In this document: positions 43,330 to 53,560 of the stretch, piece after piece
How the letters are laid out: the number at the start of each line of letters is the position of its first letter
Position numbering within the stretch: the first letter of the stretch is position 1
NCBI GenBank assembly: GCA_030431775.1
Contig: JAUIHW010000010.1
Location: 47,923 to 111,922 of the forward strand
Direction of reading: 5' to 3'
Length of the DNA stretch: 64,000 bases
Origin: Gammaproteobacteria bacterium
GTDB lineage: Bacteria; Pseudomonadota; Gammaproteobacteria; Pseudomonadales; JAUIET01
The notes under the pieces: model-generated
What the model was told of the DNA's origin: nothing
What the model saw: the letters and a program-made list of their open reading frames with translations, nothing else
Database searches by the model: none
Translations under genes and position numbers: made by a program

Positions 43330-44253
43330 GTGCCTATTCCCGCAGAGCGCATCATTCACGTTAATATGAATGTGTCTTCTTTATCGCCTGCGGTTGAATT
43401 TTTCACCAATGTTGTGGGACTGCAGGCCATTTCGGTCATGCAGGCTGACCCCCAGGACGGTCGTGGCATGGGGGTTGATGGGTTGGTGCAGTGGCGCGGC
43501 AACAGCATTCACAGCACTGAGCATCTGTGGGATTCCACTATGATCGACCTGCTGGAGTGGCCATTGCCGCAGGGCTTTGGGCGTGCCTACGGGTCGCCGG
43601 CTCACCTGGGCATAAACAGTCTTTCCCTGCAGGTTCCAGACCTGGCGGCCTGTTTCCAAGCGTGTAATCGCTCCTCCTGGTTGGAGATTCTGACTGAACC
43701 TTCGCAGGATGCGGTGCTGGCGCCGGCCGGTTTTTCCGGGCAGAACCCGGATGGCACGGTGTTAGAGTTTGTGCAGGGTGAGGCTGCTTCGGCGCTGAAC
43801 GCCATACACATTAACGTCAGAGATCTGCAACGCTCGATCGGCTGGTACTGCACTGTGCTGGGTTTTGAGCTCGCCGGCGAGCTTGCCGAAGTGCGGCTGC
43901 CGGCCAGCGATTTCACCGCGGGTCGACCGGCGCACCTGATCAAGGCGCGTCTGCAGCTGCCTGGTCGCAGTCATGACTGCTGTCTGCAGCTGCAACAATG
44001 GCTGCAACCGCAAGCGCATGGACAGCCCTACCAGCAGGCCAATCACAATGGCCTGTTTCGGGTGGCATTTGCGGTTGCCGATGCAGCCGAATGCTACCGG
44101 CAATTGCCCGCTCTTGGAGCGAACTGCCCGCATCCACCGGCCTGGCTGGACATGGGGCCGGATATCCCGGTTGACGGGGTTTGGGCTCTGTTCTTTTTCG
44201 ACCCGGATGGCACCTGCGTAGAATTGATCCAGAACCCGGATTTCACGGTTTGA
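43330..44253 (+). CDS. Two-domain VOC (glyoxalase/dioxygenase superfamily) protein
   Basis: A 307-aa protein starting at a GTG 4 bp after the hrcA stop; this start keeps the first VOC strand RIIHVNMNVSSLSPAVEFF. The second domain opens with NAIHINVRDLQRSIGWYCTVLGF at about residue 157. The metal-ligand pattern (His at each domain start, Glu in DGTCVELIQNPD near the end) suits a metal-dependent lyase, isomerase or extradiol-type enzyme. No substrate can be given. It is co-transcribed with hrcA and the rhomboid gene. Confidence 0.8.
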   Translation: MPIPAERIIHVNMNVSSLSPAVEFFTNVVGLQAISVMQADPQDGRGMGVDGLVQWRGNSIHSTEHLWDSTMIDLLEWPLPQGFGRAYGSPAHLGINSLSLQVPDLAACFQACNRSSWLEILTEPSQDAVLAPAGFSGQNPDGTVLEFVQGEAASALNAIHINVRDLQRSIGWYCTVLGFELAGELAEVRLPASDFTAGRPAHLIKARLQLPGRSHDCCLQLQQWLQPQAHGQPYQQANHNGLFRVAFAVADAAECYRQLPALGANCPHPPAWLDMGPDIPVDGVWALFFFDPDGTCVELIQNPDFTV

Positions 44254-44260
44254 AAAATAT

Positions 44261-44845
44261 ATGCAAACACTGACCCCGGTGGTAAAGGGTTTACTGTTGG
44301 TAAACATCTCTGCCTATGTGTTGACGGCAGGCTGGGACTTGCGCTTGATTCTGGCTTTGTTTCCGCCGGGTAGCGAGCTGTTTCGCTGGTACCAGCCACT
44401 CAGCCACTTTTTCATGCACGGTAATCTCACGCACCTGCTGTTTAATATGTTCGCTTTGTTCATGTTCGGCCCAATCCTTGAGCAGGTGTGGGGCTCGCGG
44501 CGCTTCATCGTTTACTATTTTTGCTGTGCGCTCGGAGCTATTTTGTGTCAGATGCTGGTCTGGTATACCGGCCTTGCAGCGTTAAACCCGGTGCTTGGCG
44601 CATCGGGTGCCGTGTATGGGTTGTTCGTCGGCTTTGCAATGCTGTTTCCCAACCACCGTATCATGTTGTTGATTCCCCCCATTCCGTTGCCAGCCAAGTA
44701 CATGATTCTGGTGCTTGTGCTGTTCGATTTGACGCTTGGTCTCAGCGGCGCGGCCAGTGGCATAGCGCATTTTGCGCATTTGGGAGGCGCTCTGGCTGGC
44801 GCGCTGTTTGTGTTATGGTGGCGGCGCACGAATACTCAAATCTGA
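44261..44845 (+). CDS. Rhomboid-family intramembrane serine protease
   Basis: A 194-aa membrane protein with six predicted spans. The catalytic Ser is in LGASGAVYGLF (about residue 113) and the His in IAHFAHLGGALAG (about 170); HFFMHGNLTHLLFNM is the conserved TM2 segment with the oxyanion His/Asn. It cleaves single-pass membrane proteins within the bilayer. It starts 7 bp after the VOC gene and ends 4 bp before the MFS gene. Confidence 0.93.
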   Translation: MQTLTPVVKGLLLVNISAYVLTAGWDLRLILALFPPGSELFRWYQPLSHFFMHGNLTHLLFNMFALFMFGPILEQVWGSRRFIVYYFCCALGAILCQMLVWYTGLAALNPVLGASGAVYGLFVGFAMLFPNHRIMLLIPPIPLPAKYMILVLVLFDLTLGLSGAASGIAHFAHLGGALAGALFVLWWRRTNTQI

Positions 44846-44849
44846 TCCA

Positions 44850-46136
44850 TTGGCAAGCCGCTACCTCACCATTTTTGCCCTGATACTCGCGGGCGAGGCT
44901 GTGTTCAGCCTGTCGTTTCATGTGCCGCGCTTTTTCCGGCCTGCCTTGCTGGAAGTTTTTCAAATCAATAACACCCAACTCGGTGATTCCTTTGCTGCCT
45001 ACGGTGTTCTGGCCATGCTCAGCTATCTGTTGGGAGGGCCATTGGCCGATCGGTATACGCCGCGGGTCATGCTTAGCCTGTCGCTGATGATGACGGCATT
45101 GGGAGGGCTGCTGATGGCAACGATTCCCGGAGCTGTTGGCTTGACCCTGCTGTATGGCTACTGGGGTATCACCACGATATTTCTGTTTTGGGCGCCGTTG
45201 ATTCGTGCGACCCGGGAATGGGGAGGCTCGCTTGCGCAGGGTCAGGCTTTTGGCTTGCTGGATGGTGGCCGTGGTCTGGTGGCAGCGGGCAGTGCCACAG
45301 TGATCATCGTGTTTCTCAACTGGCAGTTTCCAGGGGATCTGGACGGCTCCACCGCGGCTGAGAAAAAAGCAGCATTGCAGGGAGTGATTTATTTGTACAC
45401 CGGGCTGACCTTCGCCGCCGGACTGCTGACATGGTTTGTTTTGCCGCGTAGCGGTGCAACCGGCTCGGCGAGTGCAATTTCATCCCTCGAACGTTTGGCC
45501 GAAGTGGTGCGCAAGCCGGTGGTCTGGGCGCACGCGGGGGTCATTGTGTGCGCGTATTGTGCCTATAAAGGCCTGGACAGCTATTCTCTTTATGCGGTGG
45601 ATGTGTTGGGTATGAGCCAGATCGAGGCGGCCACATTCACATCGAATGCGGCCTATCTGCGCTTTTTTGCTGCCATTGTAATTGGTTTGCTGGCCGATCG
45701 TGTGGGCGCCGCAACCAGCATTGTAGCGCTATTTGTGGTGTTGATCGTTAGCTATGCCGTGCTCGCTGGCGCGCACCCCGGGAATGCTGCCTACCTTATT
45801 CTGTACGGCAACCTGCTGGTGACGTTCTTTTGCGCCTACGGCATGCGCGGGGTTTATTTTGCGCTGCTTGAAGAAAATCGTACCCCCGCCCATCTTACCG
45901 GGACCACGGCCGGCCTGGTGTCGGTGCTCGGGTATACGCCAGATATATTCTTTTACTCCATTTCCGGCCGTATTCTCGATTCAGCTCCGGGTCTGCAAGG
46001 GCACCTGGCGTATTTCCAGTTTTTGGGCGGCATTATGCTGCTTGGCCTGTTGATGACGGCCTGGGTGATCCGTTGTAACCGACTCGGGTCACAGGCTGAG
46101 CAAAAAGACGGGAAAAAGTTTACCCACGGCCCTTGA
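44850..46136 (+). CDS. MFS transporter
   Basis: The track start (44772) overlaps the rhomboid gene. A TTG at 44850, 4 bp after the rhomboid stop, gives 428 aa and keeps the first membrane span ([17 protein letters not shown]); the start is therefore non-ATG and probably coupled to the upstream gene. The protein has twelve likely spans and the MFS loop [13 protein letters not shown] between TM2 and TM3. Similar proteins are annotated as nitrate- or sugar-phosphate-type MFS carriers, but no substrate can be told. Confidence 0.82.
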   Translation: MASRYLTIFALILAGEAVFSLSFHVPRFFRPALLEVFQINNTQLGDSFAAYGVLAMLSYLLGGPLADRYTPRVMLSLSLMMTALGGLLMATIPGAVGLTLLYGYWGITTIFLFWAPLIRATREWGGSLAQGQAFGLLDGGRGLVAAGSATVIIVFLNWQFPGDLDGSTAAEKKAALQGVIYLYTGLTFAAGLLTWFVLPRSGATGSASAISSLERLAEVVRKPVVWAHAGVIVCAYCAYKGLDSYSLYAVDVLGMSQIEAATFTSNAAYLRFFAAIVIGLLADRVGAATSIVALFVVLIVSYAVLAGAHPGNAAYLILYGNLLVTFFCAYGMRGVYFALLEENRTPAHLTGTTAGLVSVLGYTPDIFFYSISGRILDSAPGLQGHLAYFQFLGGIMLLGLLMTAWVIRCNRLGSQAEQKDGKKFTHGP

Positions 46137-46159
46137 AATTGGCGGCACTGACCCAATGT
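46132..46159 (+). promoter_or_regulatory. Sigma32-type promoter of grpE
   Basis: CTTGAAA and CCCAATGT about 13 bp apart, overlapping the end of the MFS gene and lying some 45 bp before the grpE start. It is close to the heat-shock consensus CTTGAAA / CCCATNT. Confidence 0.55.
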
Positions 46160-46201
46160 CGGGGGATTGCATTACCAGGTCAGAAACAGGAGGCACAACA
46201 G

Positions 46202-46807
46202 GTGGGAGAAAAACCGGCTGAATTCGATCAGGAGTCAAACCCGGAGGCTGGGCCTGCAGAGACCAGTGAGCCTGTCACCGAGCAGGGCGCAGAAGCGGCG
46301 GCTGCTGAACGTGAAGGAGAGAGTGGTGCCAGTAATGACCCGCTCGAGGCTTTGCAGGCCGAAATAGCGAGCTTGCAGGAGCAATTGGCCGACAGCCAGG
46401 AACAGGTGATGCGGGCGGCGGCCGAGGCCCAGAATGTTCGCCGTCGGGCCGAAAAAGATGTTGAGAATGCGCACAAATTTGGGTTGGAGAAGTTCTGCAG
46501 TGAACTGCTGGTAGTCGTTGACAACCTGGAACGGGCCCAGGAGCAGGCCGATAAGGACGACGAAGCTCTGCGGCCGCTGATTGAAGGTATCGAGTTGACG
46601 CACAAGAGCTTTCTTGATGTGTTGGCCAAATTCAGTCTGGAGCGGGTTGACCCGGTGGGTGAGCCTTTCGATCCGCAGTTACACCAGGCGATGACCATGG
46701 TCGAAAACCCGGACAGTGAACCGAATACGGTGCTAGACGTGATGCAGAAGGGTTATACCCTGCATGGGCGACTGCTGCGCCCGGCCATGGTCGTGGTCAG
46801 CAAATAA
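46202..46807 (+). CDS. grpE: Nucleotide exchange factor GrpE
   Basis: The track start (46133, TTG) is unlikely. AGGAGG stands 8 bp before a GTG at 46202 ([10 protein letters not shown]), the real start, giving 201 aa. An acidic disordered N-terminus is followed by a long coiled coil ([35 protein letters not shown]) and the C-terminal beta domain ([18 protein letters not shown]). It releases ADP from DnaK. It precedes dnaK and dnaJ, each with its own spacing of about 85-110 bp. Confidence 0.96.
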   Translation: MGEKPAEFDQESNPEAGPAETSEPVTEQGAEAAAAEREGESGASNDPLEALQAEIASLQEQLADSQEQVMRAAAEAQNVRRRAEKDVENAHKFGLEKFCSELLVVVDNLERAQEQADKDDEALRPLIEGIELTHKSFLDVLAKFSLERVDPVGEPFDPQLHQAMTMVENPDSEPNTVLDVMQKGYTLHGRLLRPAMVVVSK

Positions 46808-46832
46808 ATTAACACACCAAGAAGCCGAAACG

Positions 46833-46860
46833 CTTGAAAATCAGGGTTTCGTACCCATAT
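46833..46860 (+). promoter_or_regulatory. Sigma32-type promoter of dnaK
   Basis: CTTGAAA, 14-bp spacer, CCCATAT: an exact match to the heat-shock consensus, about 58 bp before the dnaK start. dnaK can thus be transcribed apart from grpE during heat stress. Confidence 0.75.
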
Positions 46861-46917
46861 CACGAACAAGACACAAATCCCGGTAACGGGCTTGAATGAC
46901 GCAAAGGTAGGTAAACA

Positions 46918-48849
46918 ATGGGCAAGATTATAGGAATTGACCTCGGAACAACCAACAGCTGTGTGGCGGTTCTGGATGGCGACAAGCCGAAAGTAATTGA
47001 AAACTCAGAGGGTGATCGCACCACCCCATCAATCGTCGCATACACCGAAGACGGCCAGATTCTGGTTGGCCAGTCGGCCAAGCGCCAGGCAGTGACCAAT
47101 CCGGACAACACGATTTTTGCGGTGAAGCGCCTGATTGGCCGGCAATTTACTGATGATGTTGTCCAGAAAGACATCAAAATGGTGCCGTACAAAATTGTCG
47201 CCGCCGACAATGGCGACGCCTGGGTGGAAGCCAATGGCGAGAAAATGTCCGCGCCGCAGGTGTCTGCGCAAGTTCTGATGAAGATGAAGAAAACCGCCGA
47301 AGAGTTTCTTGGCGAGACTGTGACCGAGGCGGTTATTACCGTACCGGCCTATTTCAATGATTCGCAACGTCAGGCCACCAAAGACGCTGGAAAAATTGCC
47401 GGTCTTGATGTAAAGCGCATCATCAATGAGCCCACTGCAGCTGCGCTGGCCTATGGTATGGACAAGTCGCAAGGTGATAAGACCATTGCGGTGTATGACC
47501 TTGGCGGTGGTACTTTCGACATCTCCATTATTGAAATAGCCGAAGTGGACGGCGAGCATCAGTTCGAGGTGCACTCCACCAACGGTGATACCTTTCTCGG
47601 TGGTGAAGACTTTGACCTGCGCTTGATCGAATATCTGGCGGATCAGTTCAAGAAAGACAACGGGATTGATTTGCACAATGATCCTCTGGCTTTGCAGCGT
47701 TTGAAAGAGGCGGCGGAGAAAGCCAAGATTGAGCTGTCCAGCAGCCAGCAGACCGAAGTAAATCTGCCCTATATTACGGCCGATGCCAGTGGGCCGAAGC
47801 ACCTTGTGGTCAAGCTGAGTCGGGCCAAACTGGAATCTCTGGTGGAAGAGCTGGTCAACCGCTCGCTGGAACCTGTAAAGATTGCTCTGAAAGATGCCGG
47901 AGTGCAGGCGGGCGATATCGATGATGTGATTCTGGTCGGTGGTCAAACCCGCATGCCGTTGGTGCAGGAGAAAGTAAAAGAGTTTTTTGGCAAAGAACCG
48001 CGTAAGGATGTTAACCCCGATGAAGCGGTTGCCATGGGTGCGGCCATTCAGGGCGCAGTGCTGTCTGGCGATGTCAAAGACGTATTGTTGCTGGACGTGA
48101 CTCCGCTGACTCTGGGTATTGAGACCATGGGTGGTGTGGCCACTCCGCTGATTGAGAAGAATACGACGATTCCGACCAAGAAGTCACAGACCTTCTCAAC
48201 CGCGGAAGACAACCAGACCGCTGTGACAATCCATGTGGTTCAGGGGGAGCGCAAGCAGGCCGGGCAAAACAAGTCGCTGGGTCGTTTTGACCTCGCGGAC
48301 ATACCGCCAGCGCCGCGCGGTGTGCCACAAATCGAGGTAAGTTTCGACATCGATGCGAACGGCATTCTGAACGTGTCGGCCAAAGACAAGGCCACCAACA
48401 AGGAACAGTCAATCGTTATCAAGGCGTCCAGCGGCTTGTCGGATGAAGAAATCGATAAGATGGTGCAGGATGCCGAGGCCAATGCCGAGGCGGACCGCAA
48501 GTTCGAAGAGCTGGTGTCTGCGCGTAACCAGCTGGAAGGTATGGTGCATGCAACCCGCAAAACGCTGGAAGAGGCAGGCGATAAAGCCACCGATGATGAA
48601 AAGTCTTCTATCGAAGCCGCGATTGGCGAGGCCGAAGAAGCCCTGAAAGGGGATGACAAAGAGGCCATCGATGCCGCCAGCACCAAGCTGATGGAAGCTT
48701 CTTCAGGCCTGGCGCAGAAGATGTACGCTGAACAGGCTCAGGCAGCGGATGCAGCCGGTGGGGCGGCCGATGGTGCCGACGCGCAGGCCGACAATGCGGC
48801 TGATGATGCGGTGGACGCCGAGTTCGAAGAAGTTAAAGACGACAAATAA
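46918..48849 (+). CDS. dnaK: Molecular chaperone DnaK (Hsp70)
   Basis: A 643-aa Hsp70. [16 protein letters not shown] (phosphate loop 1), [14 protein letters not shown] (about 194-207) and [10 protein letters not shown] are the nucleotide-binding signatures; the substrate domain includes [12 protein letters not shown] and the lid ends in an acidic, Ala-rich tail with the EEVKDDK terminus that contacts cochaperones. Length and motifs are normal. It works with GrpE and DnaJ encoded on either side. Confidence 0.99.
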   Translation: MGKIIGIDLGTTNSCVAVLDGDKPKVIENSEGDRTTPSIVAYTEDGQILVGQSAKRQAVTNPDNTIFAVKRLIGRQFTDDVVQKDIKMVPYKIVAADNGDAWVEANGEKMSAPQVSAQVLMKMKKTAEEFLGETVTEAVITVPAYFNDSQRQATKDAGKIAGLDVKRIINEPTAAALAYGMDKSQGDKTIAVYDLGGGTFDISIIEIAEVDGEHQFEVHSTNGDTFLGGEDFDLRLIEYLADQFKKDNGIDLHNDPLALQRLKEAAEKAKIELSSSQQTEVNLPYITADASGPKHLVVKLSRAKLESLVEELVNRSLEPVKIALKDAGVQAGDIDDVILVGGQTRMPLVQEKVKEFFGKEPRKDVNPDEAVAMGAAIQGAVLSGDVKDVLLLDVTPLTLGIETMGGVATPLIEKNTTIPTKKSQTFSTAEDNQTAVTIHVVQGERKQAGQNKSLGRFDLADIPPAPRGVPQIEVSFDIDANGILNVSAKDKATNKEQSIVIKASSGLSDEEIDKMVQDAEANAEADRKFEELVSARNQLEGMVHATRKTLEEAGDKATDDEKSSIEAAIGEAEEALKGDDKEAIDAASTKLMEASSGLAQKMYAEQAQAADAAGGAADGADAQADNAADDAVDAEFEEVKDDK

Positions 48850-48933
48850 AAGCGGCCATTGGCGCCTGCTATAGGGTCGGGGTTCGCTTGAAAGCGGCCT
48901 CGGCCCTTGCTGTTTTATACCGGATAAACCCTG

Positions 48934-50061
48934 ATGGCAAAACGAGATTACTACGAAATACTGAACATTGACCGGAACGCGAGCGACGCCGAGATTAAAA
49001 AGGCGTATCGCCGCATTGCCATGAAGTTTCATCCTGACCGCAATCCCGATGACGCCGACGCCGACGCCAAATTCAAAGAAGCCACCGAAGCCTATGAAGT
49101 GCTGTCGGATGGGGAAAAACGTTCGGCTTACGACCAGTTCGGGCATGCTGGTGTCGACCCGCAGTCCGGCGGCTTTGGCGCTGGTGCCGGTTCGTTCAGT
49201 GATATTTTTGGTGATGTATTTGGCGATATATTCGGTGGCGGAGGTGGTCGCTCGCGTGGCGGCCCTCAGCGCGGTTCCGACCTGCAATATACACTCGAAC
49301 TTGACCTCGAACAGGCGGTTAAAGGCACGACGGTTACCATCAAAGTGCCTAGGCTGGTTGCCTGTGAAACCTGTGATGGCAGTGGCGCCAAGCCGGGCAG
49401 CTCTCCAACCAATTGCTCAACCTGTGGCGGGGTTGGCCAGGTGCGTATGCAGCAGGGTTTTTTCTCAGTGCAGCAGACCTGCCCGAACTGTCGGGGGCGT
49501 GGCACCATTATTTCTGACCCATGCAGAGACTGTCATGGCCAGGGCCGGGTGGAAGAACGCAAATCGCTGTCGGTGAAGGTACCGGCCGGAGTAGACACCG
49601 GGGACCGGATTCGTTTGTCGGGCGAAGGAGAAGCCGGGCCCAGCGGTGGTCCCAGTGGCGACCTTTACGTGCAGGTATCGGTGCGCGAACACGCTATTTT
49701 TGAACGCGACGGTAAACACTTGTACTGTGAAGTGCCAATCAGTTTCGTCGATGCCTGTCTGGGCGGCGAGCTCGAAGTACCCACGCTTGACGGCCGGGTA
49801 AAGCTCAAGATTCCTGCTGAAACTCAAACTGGAAAACTATTTCGCTTGCGCGGTAAAGGGGTTGTTCCAGTACGTGGCGGCAGTGCGGGCGATCTGCTTT
49901 GTCGGGTGGTTGTGGAAACACCGGTCAGCCTGAACCGTCGCCAGAAAGATTTGTTGGAGGAGTTCCGATCGTCAATGGAAGAGCGTGGGTCAAAACACTC
50001 GCCCAGAAAAGAGACCTGGTTTGAGGGTGTGAAAAAGTTCTTCGATGATATGACTGGCTGA
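48934..50061 (+). CDS. dnaJ: Chaperone DnaJ (Hsp40 type I)
   Basis: A 375-aa type I J-protein: J domain with HPD (FHPDRN, about 33-38), Gly/Phe-rich linker ([20 protein letters not shown]) and four zinc-binding repeats [24 protein letters not shown] and CRDCHGQG, then the peptide-binding domain. It delivers substrates to DnaK and stimulates its ATPase. It lies 84 bp after dnaK. Confidence 0.99.
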   Translation: MAKRDYYEILNIDRNASDAEIKKAYRRIAMKFHPDRNPDDADADAKFKEATEAYEVLSDGEKRSAYDQFGHAGVDPQSGGFGAGAGSFSDIFGDVFGDIFGGGGGRSRGGPQRGSDLQYTLELDLEQAVKGTTVTIKVPRLVACETCDGSGAKPGSSPTNCSTCGGVGQVRMQQGFFSVQQTCPNCRGRGTIISDPCRDCHGQGRVEERKSLSVKVPAGVDTGDRIRLSGEGEAGPSGGPSGDLYVQVSVREHAIFERDGKHLYCEVPISFVDACLGGELEVPTLDGRVKLKIPAETQTGKLFRLRGKGVVPVRGGSAGDLLCRVVVETPVSLNRRQKDLLEEFRSSMEERGSKHSPRKETWFEGVKKFFDDMTG

Positions 50062-50129
50062 GCCGGTAGGAAGCTTTCTCTGAATACAACCTTCCGCTAT
50101 AGTGGCGTCGCTGACAACGACATGGTTGA

Positions 50130-50951
<822 letters not shown>

Positions 50952-50963
50952 GCCAGCTTTACC

Positions 50964-52244
50964 ATGACGACACCGGAACTGGACCCAGAGCACTTTATCC
51001 CCTTTCGGGCCGAAGATTTGCGGCGCCTGCTGCTGAACAGTCCGGAAATGCAGGATCAGAATCGGCGGCTTTTTGAGAAAATCTGTATTCTGATTCAGCG
51101 CTATTATCACCTGGCGTTCCAAAAGCAGCTGAATACCCTCAAGGATTGCTACGCCCCCTTTAACCCCGACCGCGACACCTTGCCGATTGGCGAAGAGTCG
51201 GCTTCAGTATTGCGGGAAAAGCAGGAGCAGCTGGTGGCTGTGCTGAACGATGTGGTTCAGGCTGCCAACTTTAAGATCGTCAGCCAGCAAGATTTGGACA
51301 ACTCAATTGAAGAGGAGTCACTGTTTAATATTCGCCTGGACGTAGACTTCAACGATTTTGACCAGATCCTGTTTTATCGTCGCGGTGAATCGCGGCGGCA
51401 AGCCTGGGTGCGAAAATGGTACAGCTGGAAAAAAACCAATATTGAGTTCACCAACTACGATCGTGTGCTGGTGTATGTTCGAGTCAAGGGTGAGGCCTAT
51501 TTTCGAGACCGCGACCCGGACAGCATGCTGTTTCGCCCCGGTACTACAATGATCAAACTGTTTCGAAATATTCCAAAAGCCGATCTGGAAATGTTATTCC
51601 CAAACACCGAAGTGGCGATGCGGGTCAGGGACAAGATCATGATCGGTGTACCGGCCGCTGTCAGCGGGGTTGTGGTGCTGGTCACCAAGCTGGGCTCGAC
51701 CCTGCTGTTGTTGGCAGCGTTGTTCGCGTTCTGGTTGGGCTGGCGCAATGAGCCCGTATTTATTGACCAGACTGCGCTGGTAGCCCTGGGCGTAGGGCTT
51801 GGTTCTGTGGGCGCGTATATCTGGAAGCAGTTCAATGCCTTCCGCAACCGCAAAATCCGCTTTATGAAGGTGTTGGCGGACAATCTTTATTTCAAGAATC
51901 TGGACAACAACGCCGGCGTGTTTCATCGCCTTATCGATGCCGCCGAGGAGGCAGAGTGCAAAGAGGTCATGTTGGCGTACTATTTTCTGGTCACTTCGGC
52001 CGAGCCATTGACGCCGCAGTCCCTGGATGAGCAAATCGAACAGTGGCTAAAAGGCTTCGGCGGCGGGCAGTGCGATTTCGAAATTGAAGACGCACTGGAC
52101 AAACTGCGGGCGCTTGGCCTGCTGGATGGTGCGGCTGACTCGGCTGCTGCCGATGCCAACACGCATCTTTTGCCTGTCAAGCTCGACGTTGCACTGGAGC
52201 GTGTGGAAGCTGCCTGTCACGACGCAGTTTCGCGCATCGACTGA
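50964..52244 (+). CDS. DUF3754 (TMEM143-like) membrane protein
   Basis: A 426-aa protein resembling the TMEM143/DUF3754 family: a soluble N-terminal half with FNDFDQILFYRRGESRR (about 130-146) and FTNYDRVLVYVRVKGEAYF (about 157-175), then PNTEVAMRVRDKIMIGVPAA, two membrane spans (about 230-280) and a winged-helix-like C-terminus. The eukaryotic homologue is mitochondrial and of unknown function. It interrupts the usual dapB-carA order and is probably co-transcribed with dapB (12 bp gap). Confidence 0.82.
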   Translation: MTTPELDPEHFIPFRAEDLRRLLLNSPEMQDQNRRLFEKICILIQRYYHLAFQKQLNTLKDCYAPFNPDRDTLPIGEESASVLREKQEQLVAVLNDVVQAANFKIVSQQDLDNSIEEESLFNIRLDVDFNDFDQILFYRRGESRRQAWVRKWYSWKKTNIEFTNYDRVLVYVRVKGEAYFRDRDPDSMLFRPGTTMIKLFRNIPKADLEMLFPNTEVAMRVRDKIMIGVPAAVSGVVVLVTKLGSTLLLLAALFAFWLGWRNEPVFIDQTALVALGVGLGSVGAYIWKQFNAFRNRKIRFMKVLADNLYFKNLDNNAGVFHRLIDAAEEAECKEVMLAYYFLVTSAEPLTPQSLDEQIEQWLKGFGGGQCDFEIEDALDKLRALGLLDGAADSAAADANTHLLPVKLDVALERVEAACHDAVSRID

Positions 52245-52254
52245 GCCAAGACCA

Positions 52255-52284
52255 TAGACAGCACCCTACCTGCTTGCGTACAAT
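52255..52284 (+). promoter_or_regulatory. Sigma70-type promoter of carAB
   Basis: TAGACA and TACAAT with an 18-bp spacer, placed so that transcription would start near 52291, ahead of the leader terminator at 52325-52368. Confidence 0.5.
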
Positions 52285-52324
52285 GGGAACCATAACGCTG
52301 TTCGCTGAAAAGCGGGCTTGCAGT

Positions 52325-52368
52325 AAAAAAGCGAGATGACGCACGCCGTGCCAGCATCTCGCTTTTTT
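52325..52368 (+). terminator. Intrinsic terminator in the carA leader (possible attenuator)
   Basis: AAAAAAGCGAGATG, 16-nt loop, CATCTCGCTTTTTT: a perfect 14-bp stem including the A/T flanks, ending in a six-T run. It lies downstream of the carAB promoter and 46 bp before carA, so it may attenuate carAB. It can equally end the transcript of the DUF3754 gene; both may be true. Confidence 0.8.
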
Positions 52369-52414
52369 GCAACTAAACCTGCTTATTTAACCGCTGGCAT
52401 TGGAGGGCTTCGGA

Positions 52415-53560
52415 TTGTTACAACCCGCGGTATTGGCGCTCGCAGACGGCAGTCTGTTCCATGGCGTCTCTATTGGTAAATCGGGTTTCTCGGTCGGCGA
52501 AGTCGTTTTTAATACCTCGATGACGGGTTACCAGGAAATCCTGACAGACCCATCGTACGCTCAGCAAATTGTAACCCTTACCTACCCACACATCGGCAAT
52601 ACCGGGGTCAATACTGAAGACGAAGAGTCGTCATCGGTCTGGGCGACCGGTCTGGTTATTCGTGATTTGCCGCTAGCCGCCTCCAATTTTCGCTCCGAGC
52701 AAAGCCTGGAAGACTTTCTGAAAGCCAGGGAGGTCGTTGCCATTGCTGAGATTGACACTCGCCGGTTGACCAGGCTGTTGCGCGAAAAGGGCGCTCAAAA
52801 CGGTTGTGTCGTCGCCGCTGCACCAGGTGAAGAAGTGGACGTAGAGTTCGCCCTTGAACAGGCGCGGGCCTTCGCGGGGCTCAAAGGCCAGGATCTGGCG
52901 CAAGTCGTTTCCACAGCCAAGCCCTACTCATGGAATGAAGCAGTCTGGGCCTTGGGTGAAGGGTATGCAAGCACCACAGCTGAGCAGCATAAATACCGGG
53001 TGGTGGCCTACGATTTTGGGGTTAAGCGCAACATTTTAAGAATGTTAGTTTCCAGGGGTTGCGAGATCACCGTTGTGCCCGCAAAAACGCCGGCCAGCGA
53101 AGTATTGGCAATGCAAGCTGATGGGGTATTTTTGTCCAATGGGCCAGGCGACCCTGAGCCCTGTGACTATGCGGTCGAGGCTATCCGTGAAGTGCTCGCC
53201 AGTGACCTGCCTGTGTTTGGCATATGTTTAGGGCACCAGCTTCTTGGGCTGGCGTGCGGGGCAAAATCCGTCAAGATGAAGTTCGGTCACCATGGGGCCA
53301 ATCATCCCGTTCAGGATGTCGACAGCGGTCGGGTGATGATTACCAGCCAGAACCACGGTTTTGCGCTGGACGAAACCAGCCTGCCAGACTGTCTGCGCAT
53401 GACGCACAAGTCCCTGTTTGACAATTCCCTGCAGGGTATTGAGCACACCAGTAAACCTGCATTCAGCTTCCAGGGCCACCCTGAGGCGAGTCCCGGCCCG
53501 CACGATGTCGCGCCTTTATTTGACCGTTTTATCAGCTTGATCGATGCCAAAAAGAACTGA
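52415..53560 (+). CDS. carA: Carbamoyl-phosphate synthase small subunit CarA
   Basis: A GGAGG sits 8 bp before a TTG at 52415 ([17 protein letters not shown]), which I take as the start over the track's TTG at 52400; 381 aa. The N-terminal small-subunit domain is followed by a class I glutaminase with the nucleophile in [15 protein letters not shown] (Cys at about 269) and the catalytic His in [13 protein letters not shown]. It provides ammonia from glutamine to CarB for pyrimidine and arginine synthesis. It overlaps carB by 17 bp. Confidence 0.98.
   Translation: MLQPAVLALADGSLFHGVSIGKSGFSVGEVVFNTSMTGYQEILTDPSYAQQIVTLTYPHIGNTGVNTEDEESSSVWATGLVIRDLPLAASNFRSEQSLEDFLKAREVVAIAEIDTRRLTRLLREKGAQNGCVVAAAPGEEVDVEFALEQARAFAGLKGQDLAQVVSTAKPYSWNEAVWALGEGYASTTAEQHKYRVVAYDFGVKRNILRMLVSRGCEITVVPAKTPASEVLAMQADGVFLSNGPGDPEPCDYAVEAIREVLASDLPVFGICLGHQLLGLACGAKSVKMKFGHHGANHPVQDVDSGRVMITSQNHGFALDETSLPDCLRMTHKSLFDNSLQGIEHTSKPAFSFQGHPEASPGPHDVAPLFDRFISLIDAKKN

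Noticed and set aside
47029-47946. 305-aa antisense ORF inside dnaK
   Set aside because: Fully within dnaK, whose protein sequence is highly conserved; shadow frame.
48890-48915. CTTGAAA before dnaJ as a sigma32 promoter
   Set aside because: No acceptable -10 partner at the right distance; dnaJ is likely transcribed from dnaK.
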